From positions 1 through 18,876 of the forward strand of contig DUGC01000044.1 of NCBI GenBank assembly GCA_013331625.1: a stretch of 18,876 nucleotides of DNA. Direction: 5' to 3'. Below the pieces are notes generated by a model. It made no database searches. It was not told where the DNA came from and worked only from the letters and a program-made list of their open reading frames with translations. Both the position numbers and the translations under genes were made by a program. This document shows positions 15,017-18,876 of the stretch, one piece after another; position 1 is the first letter of the stretch, and the number at the start of each line of letters is the position of its first letter. Origin of the DNA: Candidatus Iainarchaeum sp. (GTDB taxonomy: Archaea; Iainarchaeota; Iainarchaeia; Iainarchaeales; Iainarchaeaceae).

Positions 15017-15026
15017 TTTAAAAATA
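15017..15026 (+). promoter_or_regulatory. TATA-like box of the DUF4258/DUF2283 pair
   Basis: TTTAAAAATA centred 37 bp before the ATG at 15058, giving a leader of about 10 nt. Confidence 0.45.
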
Positions 15027-15057
15027 CGCTGATGCAAAATCACTTTTTGGAATATTA

Positions 15058-15375
15058 ATGATAATCCCCCAAATCAAGGACAGGCTGGCAAACTATTCCC
15101 TCGAATTCACAGAGCATGCACGCCTCAGGCTTGTACAGCGGCAGATTGATGAGGAAATTGTCGTCAGGCATTTGCACAGCTTAGACCACCTCAAGTTGAT
15201 CGAGAGGCAGACCGGCGGCCACGATGAGGAAAAATATAAGTTGTGGTTTGTGCCCCGTAAAAGAATTGCATATATCTATGTTGTCGCAATAAAAGACATT
15301 CCACGCAAAGTAATTGTTATAACAGCAATAAAACAAAGATTGTATTGGCAAAGGAAGGTGCAGCACAATGGCTAG
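15058..15375 (+). CDS. DUF4258-like putative toxin
   Basis: 105 aa, basic. The N-terminal part has FTEHARLRLVQRQIDEEIV (17-35), the 'HAr.R...R.I..e.V' pattern of DUF4258, which belongs to the RelE/BrnT-like fold group; the following strands are KYKLWFVPRKRIAYIYVVAI and KVIVITAIKQR, ending in a basic helix. Such proteins are commonly found beside small antitoxin-like genes and are suspected ribonuclease toxins, but activity is not established for this subgroup. It is followed by a DUF2283 gene overlapping its 3' end by 8 bp, so the two are co-transcribed and probably translationally coupled. The toxin-first order differs from classical relBE but occurs in higBA- and brnTA-type modules. Toxicity here is inference. 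Confidence 0.75.
   Translation: MIIPQIKDRLANYSLEFTEHARLRLVQRQIDEEIVVRHLHSLDHLKLIERQTGGHDEEKYKLWFVPRKRIAYIYVVAIKDIPRKVIVITAIKQRLYWQRKVQHNG
15353..15360 (+). promoter_or_regulatory. Ribosome binding site for the DUF2283 gene
   Basis: GGAAGGTG inside the DUF4258 coding region, 7 nt before the DUF2283 ATG at 15368. It is one of the clearest Shine-Dalgarno matches here and fixes the start of the second gene. Confidence 0.6.
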
Positions 15376-15715
15376 CAGGTTCAAGGCGGATTATGATCCG
15401 GATGAGGATATACTGTACTTGTATAGTGAAAAGAACAAGTCCAAGGGCAGCATAGAGTTCGGGGAGATTGTTATTGATTTTACGGCAAAAGGGGATATAG
15501 TGGGCCTTGAAATTTTCGATGCATCGCACTACCTTAGCGAGATTACAAACCACCGATTGACAAAAAACAGCCTCCTCAAGGCCAGCACTGCGAATCTGTC
15601 ATTCCTCAAGAAGAGGGGAACCACAATCATAAAAATGGTCATTCCGCTCGAAGAAGAGCTTGCTGCAACAATTGCCATCCAGAACCTCAATTACAGGAGT
15701 CCGCTCTCGGCATGA
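15368..15715 (+). CDS. DUF2283 protein, putative antitoxin partner
   Basis: 115 aa. The first half is a textbook DUF2283 domain: DYDPDEDILYLYSEKN (8-23), FGEIVIDFTAKGDIVGLEIF (about 31-50) and DASHYL. The family is small and beta-rich, and is often encoded next to DUF4258-type proteins, from which an antitoxin role has been suggested. The second half (about 57-115), with ITNHRLTKNSLLKASTANLS and a strand TTIIKMVIPLEEE, is longer than the minimal domain and could contact the partner or DNA. The gene starts 8 bp before the end of its upstream partner and has a strong ribosome site; a T-run follows directly after the stop. The family is confident, the antitoxin role is inference. Confidence 0.82.
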   Translation: MASRFKADYDPDEDILYLYSEKNKSKGSIEFGEIVIDFTAKGDIVGLEIFDASHYLSEITNHRLTKNSLLKASTANLSFLKKRGTTIIKMVIPLEEELAATIAIQNLNYRSPLSA

Positions 15716-15716
15716 C

Positions 15717-15722
15717 TTTTTT
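15717..15722 (+). terminator. T-run terminator after the DUF2283 gene
   Basis: Six T residues starting 2 bp after the TGA stop. Confidence 0.5.
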
Positions 15723-15794
15723 ACACTATCTGAAAATGCGAGTTTAATATTAAATTTATTGAAATAAGTCTGAGAATGGGGGTATGAGGACTAA

Positions 15795-15837
15795 GGATTC
15801 AAATGGGCACAATAGGCTAAATTAGGCATTTGATTCC
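15795..15837 (+). repeat. 11-bp imperfect inverted repeat
   Basis: GGATTCAAATG (15795-15805) pairs with CATTTGATTCC (15827-15837) at 10 of 11 positions, around a 21-nt loop that contains the near-repeat AATAGGCT/AATTAGGC. A TATA-like stretch lies about 45 bp upstream. It could be a hairpin of a second small RNA, a protein-binding operator or chance. Confidence 0.45.
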
Positions 15838-15914
15838 GAAAAAGAAAGATATAATTCAACATAACCCGCCCTGCTTTAATCGGCTATAATATTGAGTTTA
15901 ACCCCACCCGCACC

Positions 15915-15923
15915 ATTTAAATA
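15915..15923 (+). promoter_or_regulatory. TATA box of the candidate RNA gene
   Basis: ATTTAAATA contains the archaeal consensus TTTAAATA, preceded by C/A-rich sequence. A start about 26 bp downstream gives a 5' end near 15945, exactly before the first hairpin. Confidence 0.55.
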
Positions 15924-15944
15924 CGTTTTCGTGGACGAGTATAA

Positions 15945-16083
15945 TATCAGTTTTTCACTGGAAGGTAAGGCATATCCCATTGCAAATGGGGTATCCGTCG
16001 CACCCAACAGACGAAACTGTTGTTTTTCACTGGCTTTCCGTTGCCGATAGGAACGGAAGGTACCCGTAATTTTTGCGGGTTTT
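15945..16083 (+). ncRNA. Candidate structured RNA with five hairpins, family not recognised
   Basis: About 139 nt. Hairpins read from the sequence: TCAGT/ACTGG (15947-15961); ATATCCCATT/AATGGGGTAT with loop GCA (15972-15994, ten pairs including one G-U); CAACAG/CTGTTG with loop ACGAAA (16005-16022); CTTTCCGTT/AACGGAAGG (16034-16060, nine pairs including one G-U); and ACCCG/CGGGT (16062-16080) followed by TTTT as a terminator. The G-U pairs are what one expects of RNA rather than DNA palindromes. A 12-mer, GTTTTTCACTGG, occurs exactly twice (15950-15961 and 16022-16033), each time directly before a strong hairpin. It is not a tRNA, 5S, C/D-box or typical H/ACA RNA. Alternatives are a leader element for uS15, though a separate uS15 promoter lies downstream. 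Strand is set by the TATA box and T-run. Confidence 0.5.
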
Positions 16084-16137
16084 GCATTGAACTTTGAATT
16101 TTGGGGTTTAGGGGCAAAACGGCGGAAAATTCGGGGA

Positions 16138-16155
16138 TTTAAAAATAATATTTAT
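16138..16155 (+). promoter_or_regulatory. Promoter of the uS15-eS1 operon
   Basis: TTTAAAAATA (16138-16147) and the adjoining AATATTTAT are both TATA-like, 34-43 bp before the uS15 ATG at 16185. The leader would be about 8-17 nt, with only a weak GTGGT ribosome site. Confidence 0.5.
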
Positions 16156-16184
16156 TGAAAAGTTTTTGTAAAAAGTGGTAAAAA

Positions 16185-16622
16185 ATGGCGAAATCACACG
16201 CTGGGCAAAAAGCATCTTCCGCAAAGGCCGCCCCGAACTGGGTCGAATACAAGGCGGATGAAGCCGAGAAGGTTGTTGTTGAGCTTGCAAACTCAGGCCT
16301 TACCGCAAGCCAGATAGGAATGAGCCTGCGCGACCAGTACGGGATCCCCAGCATCAAGGACCTTTCCGGCAGCAAAGTTGAGCAGATTCTTGCAAGGCAC
16401 AAGCTTTTGAGCGATATCCCGCGCGACCTTCTGAACCTTATCAAAAGGTCGGTAGTATTGCAGCGCCACATGGAGGGCAACCGCAAGGACCAGACGGCAA
16501 AGAGGGGCTATACGCTTGCCGTGAGCAGGATAAGGAGGCTCACTGACTATTATATAAAGAAAGGGAAGCTTGCCAAGGGCTGGAGATACACTCCTGAAAC
16601 GGCGGCATTGCTCGTGAAGTGA
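16185..16622 (+). CDS. rps15: 30S ribosomal protein uS15
   Basis: 145 aa, a component of the small-subunit platform that binds 16S rRNA early in assembly. The length and the extra N-terminal domain (residues 1-65, with WVEYKADEAEKVVVELANSG, then SLRDQYGIPSIKDLSGSKV) are those of archaeal/eukaryotic uS15 rather than the 89-aa bacterial form. The conserved core follows: DLLNLIKRSVVLQRHMEGNR, DQTAKRGYTLAVSRIRRL and the C-terminal YYIKKGKLAKGWRYTPETAALLVK. The start is an ATG directly after a run of A. eS1 follows 13 bp after the stop, so the two form one transcript. Confidence 0.97.
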   Translation: MAKSHAGQKASSAKAAPNWVEYKADEAEKVVVELANSGLTASQIGMSLRDQYGIPSIKDLSGSKVEQILARHKLLSDIPRDLLNLIKRSVVLQRHMEGNRKDQTAKRGYTLAVSRIRRLTDYYIKKGKLAKGWRYTPETAALLVK

Positions 16623-16635
16623 CGGGTTGGTTTTT

Positions 16636-17265
16636 ATGGCACAAATTGTTGAGGAAAAGAAGGAAAAGTCCCAAGTGAAGGAAAAGGCAGCCCAGCCCAA
16701 GACACGCAAGAAGACTGCGGATAAATGGAAGAAGAAGGCGTGGTATACAATTGTCGCCCCTGAAGAATTTGAGCGCAGGGAAATTGGCGAAACTGTTGCC
16801 GAAAAGCCGGAGATGCTTATTGGAAGGGTCATTGCAATCAATGGCCGCGACCTTGCAAACCAGCCCAAAAAGCAGCACATAAAAATCAGGTTCAAGGTGA
16901 ACTCGATTTCGGGGAACAAGGCGCAAACTGATGCCATTGGCCACTTTATCAAGGATGATTTTATTAGGCGCCTTGTGAGGAGAAGGTCAAGCAAGGTAAT
17001 GTCTGTGAGGAACTATGCATTAAAGGACGGCAAGAGCGTGAAGATCAAGACCGTTGTCGTCAGCGAGAGGAAGGCTTCTGGCAAGCAGAGGGCAAGCCTT
17101 AAGAAAAAGACCGAAGAGATGATGCAAAGGATCATTTCCGAAATGGATTCACGCAAGGTTGTTGATGAGCTTGTATTTGGCACCGTGCCAAACAAGCTTT
17201 ACCCTGAGCTCAAGAAGGTTGTGCCGATCAAAAGGATTGAAATGGCAAACTCCCTTCTTATCTGA
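16636..17265 (+). CDS. rps3ae: 30S ribosomal protein eS1 (S3Ae)
   Basis: 209 aa; an archaeal/eukaryotic small-subunit protein near the mRNA exit and platform. Seen: a highly charged, probably disordered N-terminus (1-30, lysine-rich), then DKWKKKAWYTIVAPEEF, REIGETVAEKPEMLIGRVI, the KKQHIKIRFKV strand, FIKDDFIRRLVRRRSSKV, and the C-terminal VPNKLYPELKKVVPIKRIEM; all are family hallmarks. I start at the ATG at 16636; the TTG at 16627 in the same frame adds only MVF and lies 5 bp after the uS15 stop. The DUF92 gene begins 20 bp after its stop without an intervening terminator. Confidence 0.97.
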   Translation: MAQIVEEKKEKSQVKEKAAQPKTRKKTADKWKKKAWYTIVAPEEFERREIGETVAEKPEMLIGRVIAINGRDLANQPKKQHIKIRFKVNSISGNKAQTDAIGHFIKDDFIRRLVRRRSSKVMSVRNYALKDGKSVKIKTVVVSERKASGKQRASLKKKTEEMMQRIISEMDSRKVVDELVFGTVPNKLYPELKKVVPIKRIEMANSLLI

Positions 17266-17273
17266 AAGCTTAT

Positions 17274-17278
17274 GGGTG
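17274..17278 (+). promoter_or_regulatory. Ribosome binding site deciding a GTG start
   Basis: GGGTG with a 6-nt spacer to the GTG at 17285. The ATG at 17306 in the same frame has no comparable site at a useful distance, which favours the GTG. Confidence 0.5.
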
Positions 17279-17284
17279 TAAAAG

Positions 17285-17956
17285 GTGTCCTTTCCTCCTG
17301 ACTCGATGGCAGTTCTTGCAGTCCTCATGGGATTTTCGCTTTTTGTAAATTATGCAAAGGTCCTGAGCTTAACGGGGATTATCACGGCAAACATTGTCGG
17401 GATACTTGGCTTTCTTTTAGGCGGGATAGCAGCATTTGCAACTTTGCTCTTGTTCTATATTGCCGGGGAATCTGCAACACGCATACCCAAAAAAAGCAGC
17501 AGGCATGAGCAGCGCACGCATTCAAATATCATAGGGAACTGCGCCGCGGCCATACTCTCGCTTGCTTTGGGGAGTGCATTTGGCTTTTTTGGCGCGATTT
17601 CATCCGCGCTGGCAGATACGCTCTCATCTGAGATAGGCATACTTTCCAAAGGCAACCCCGTGCTCATTACAACCCTGCGCGAAGCCGAAAAGGGCACCGA
17701 TGGGGCAATAAGCCCTCTTGGGCTGGCTGCAGCCATGATTGGGGCAGCGATAATAGGTGCCGCGTATTATTTTATGCTGGGAAACAACGCAACTATGTCA
17801 ATAATCATCATTATTGCAGGCTTTTTGGGGAGCATTATGGATAGTGTGCTGGGGGCAACTTTGCAGGCAAGAGGAGTGCTTGACAACAACACAGTGAACA
17901 TTGCCGCAAACCTTTTTGGTGCTGCAATTGCCCTTGGGCTTGCGGCGCTGGCCTGA
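17285..17956 (+). CDS. DUF92/TMEM19-family membrane protein
   Basis: 223 aa from the GTG at 17285 (216 from the ATG at 17306). About six to seven hydrophobic helices. Recognisable family segments: KVLSLTGIITANIVGILGF, LLLFYIAGESATRIPKK (the usual 'FF..gs..tr..k..K' region), RTHSNIIGNC, SALADTLSSEIGILSKGNPV with the conserved A-x-x-D-T-x-x-S-E-x-G core, LREAEKGTDGAISPLGLAAA with the conserved T-D-G-x-I-S/T-x-x-G, and GFLGSIMDSVLGATLQ with G-x-x-x-D-S-x-x-G-A. The plant member VTE6 is a phytyl-phosphate kinase, so an isoprenoid-phosphate role is possible in an archaeon with isoprenoid lipids, but this is inference. It sits in the ribosomal operon 19 bp downstream of eS1 and ends with a T-run. 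Confidence 0.92.
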   Translation: MSFPPDSMAVLAVLMGFSLFVNYAKVLSLTGIITANIVGILGFLLGGIAAFATLLLFYIAGESATRIPKKSSRHEQRTHSNIIGNCAAAILSLALGSAFGFFGAISSALADTLSSEIGILSKGNPVLITTLREAEKGTDGAISPLGLAAAMIGAAIIGAAYYFMLGNNATMSIIIIIAGFLGSIMDSVLGATLQARGVLDNNTVNIAANLFGAAIALGLAALA

Positions 17957-17967
17957 ATACTTAATTA

Positions 17968-17974
17968 TTTTTTT
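17968..17974 (+). terminator. T-run terminator of the uS15-eS1-DUF92 operon
   Basis: Seven T residues 12 bp after the DUF92 stop, in the 51-bp interval between convergent genes. Confidence 0.5.
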
Positions 17975-18007
17975 AATAAATTATTTTATGGCAGAAAAAT
18001 GGACCGT

Positions 18008-18876
18008 TTACCTTATTGACACCTGTGCATTTGCCTGCGCGCCCGCCCCGCTCATCGCCCCGCTGAAAAATGACTTGCCTGCCGAGAAAAACAGGTCTGA
18101 AAATGAGAGTTCCCTGCGCCCATACTGTATATGCCCCGGGTTTTTGAGGCCTGCAAGCTCTGCCGACTTCTGCAGCGCCTTCTCGCGCGTGGTGAGGCCA
18201 TCGAGCAGGTTTGCATCAAATGCCTGCCTTCCTGTAAGGACCCTGCCGTCCGCGATCTCATCGAGCATTGATGGACTCAGCTTGCCCTGCCGGAACAAGA
18301 GCACATCGCGCTTGAAATTGTTAAATGCCTGAGAAAGTATTTTTTCAAACACCGCATTTTCGTCTGCAGTGGGCTCTTTGAAGGGGCTCCCCATGTCTTT
18401 CAAGTTTCCCTCCTTTAGCACCGTTGCCTTGACGCCGATTTTTTGCATAAGCTCTTGCACATTCAATAGTATTGAAATCACGCCGATGCTGCCCGTGATT
18501 GAATCCTCATCAGCCATAACATAGTCAGATGCCGCTGCAATGTAATACCCCCCTGATGCGCCCACTGAATTGATGTATGCATAAACCGGCTTTTTTGCAT
18601 CATGCACTTTGTATGCAAGCTGCTTTGAGGCAACTATCTCGCCTCCCGGGCTGTCAATGTCAAGAAATATCGCCCCTACCCGTGGGTCCTTGTCCGCTTC
18701 GTCAATGAAACCTATTGCCTCGTTTGCGCTAAGGGTTCCTGAAAGGGCACCGTCATCTGAATTGCTGATCTCGCCTTTAATGGGGATTATGGCAATGGAG
18801 GGGGAGGCATAGCCTTCAAGGCCCCCTGAAAAGGACGCTGCAACTATCAGCAGGAGAATGAAAACAATTAGCGCGA
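18008..18876 (-). CDS. sppA: Signal peptide peptidase SppA, family S49 (5' end beyond window)
   Basis: 289 codons read on the reverse strand up to the right edge with no stop, so the N-terminus is missing. The visible start is a hydrophobic helix (ALIVFILLLIVAASF), so the enzyme is membrane-anchored with its catalytic part outside. Then IAIIPIKGEIS, GFIDEADKDPRVGAIFLDID, SPGGEIVASKQLAYKV, and the nucleophile motif VGASGGYYIAAASD (Ser codon at 18556-18554). MADEDSITGSIGVI and LKDMGSPFKEPTADE follow; the lysine of LKDMGSP (18400-18398) is the expected general base of the Ser/Lys dyad. The C-terminal part (GRVLTGRQAFDANLLDGL) is typical. SppA digests cleaved signal peptides in the membrane, which fits the many exported proteins encoded nearby. 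It is convergent with the DUF92 gene. Confidence 0.95.
   Translation of the reverse strand, partial: ALIVFILLLIVAASFSGGLEGYASPSIAIIPIKGEISNSDDGALSGTLSANEAIGFIDEADKDPRVGAIFLDIDSPGGEIVASKQLAYKVHDAKKPVYAYINSVGASGGYYIAAASDYVMADEDSITGSIGVISILLNVQELMQKIGVKATVLKEGNLKDMGSPFKEPTADENAVFEKILSQAFNNFKRDVLLFRQGKLSPSMLDEIADGRVLTGRQAFDANLLDGLTTREKALQKSAELAGLKNPGHIQYGRRELSFSDLFFSAGKSFFSGAMSGAGAQANAQVSIR

Larger units (their letters stand above)
15716..16184. other. 469-bp gene-free region with structured-RNA candidates
   Basis: No credible coding frame. From left to right: the DUF2283 T-run, an AT-rich TATA-like stretch (15743-15760), a long inverted repeat (15795-15837), a second TATA-like element (15886-15896), a perfect archaeal TATA box (15915-15923), a run of five hairpins (15947-16080) ending in a short T-run, and the uS15 promoter (16138-16155). 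The separate promoter and terminator signals make at least one independent RNA gene likely. Confidence 0.6.

Noticed and set aside
15950..16033. Two copies of a 12-mer considered as a minimal CRISPR array
   Set aside because: Only two short copies, and the sequence between them folds into hairpins rather than being a unique spacer; no cas genes nearby.
17988..18332. Possible plus-strand small gene starting MAEKWTVYLIDT
   Set aside because: After a few residues it runs antisense through the clear SppA coding region and shows no family resemblance.
1..18876. Insertion sequences, integrase, attachment sites or a replication origin
   Set aside because: No transposase- or integrase-like frame, no terminal inverted repeats with target duplications, and no tRNA or cluster of origin repeats was found by eye.

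Overview
The window looks like the chromosome of a small-genome archaeon, most plausibly a DPANN-type lineage (Diapherotrites or Micrarchaeota-like; the phylum is a guess from gene content). Support: an archaeal-type valyl-tRNA synthetase, archaeal ribosomal proteins uS15 and eS1, the Kae1-associated kinase Bud32 as a stand-alone gene, a DUF92 membrane protein, T/A-rich TATA-like boxes 26-40 bp before first genes of transcripts, GGTG-type ribosome sites before internal genes, and T-runs just after stop codons.

Layout. 1-677 (minus): 5' part of an exported protein with a textbook twin-arginine signal, running off the left edge. 678-1050: no convincing gene, but a strong TATA-like box. 1051-1490: a RelB-like antitoxin and a RelE-like toxin arranged tail to tail, overlapping by 7 bp. 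1590-4097: valS, divergent from the toxin. 4206-4730: a small membrane-anchored protein of unknown function. 4775-5386: bud32. 5564-14282: a tightly packed three-gene operon (stop/start overlaps of 1 and 4 bp) of very large surface or secreted proteins, 1222, 573 and 1110 aa, about 46 percent of the window. 14348-15004: an SdpI/DUF1648-family membrane protein. 15058-15715: an overlapping DUF4258/DUF2283 pair resembling a toxin-antitoxin module. 15716-16184: a gene-free stretch with what looks like one or two structured RNAs. 16185-17956: uS15, eS1 and a DUF92 membrane protein in one probable operon. 18008-18876 (minus): signal peptide peptidase SppA, 5' end beyond the right edge.

How the parts relate. 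The housekeeping genes serve translation (valS, uS15, eS1, and bud32 in tRNA t6A formation through KEOPS). The rest is strongly cell-envelope oriented: a Tat substrate, a three-protein extracellular assembly (one anchored by an N-terminal helix, one by a C-terminal helix after a cysteine-rich stalk, one fully secreted), an SdpI-like protein, DUF92 and SppA. The best candidates for something undescribed are the surface operon and the multi-hairpin RNA locus at about 15945-16083.
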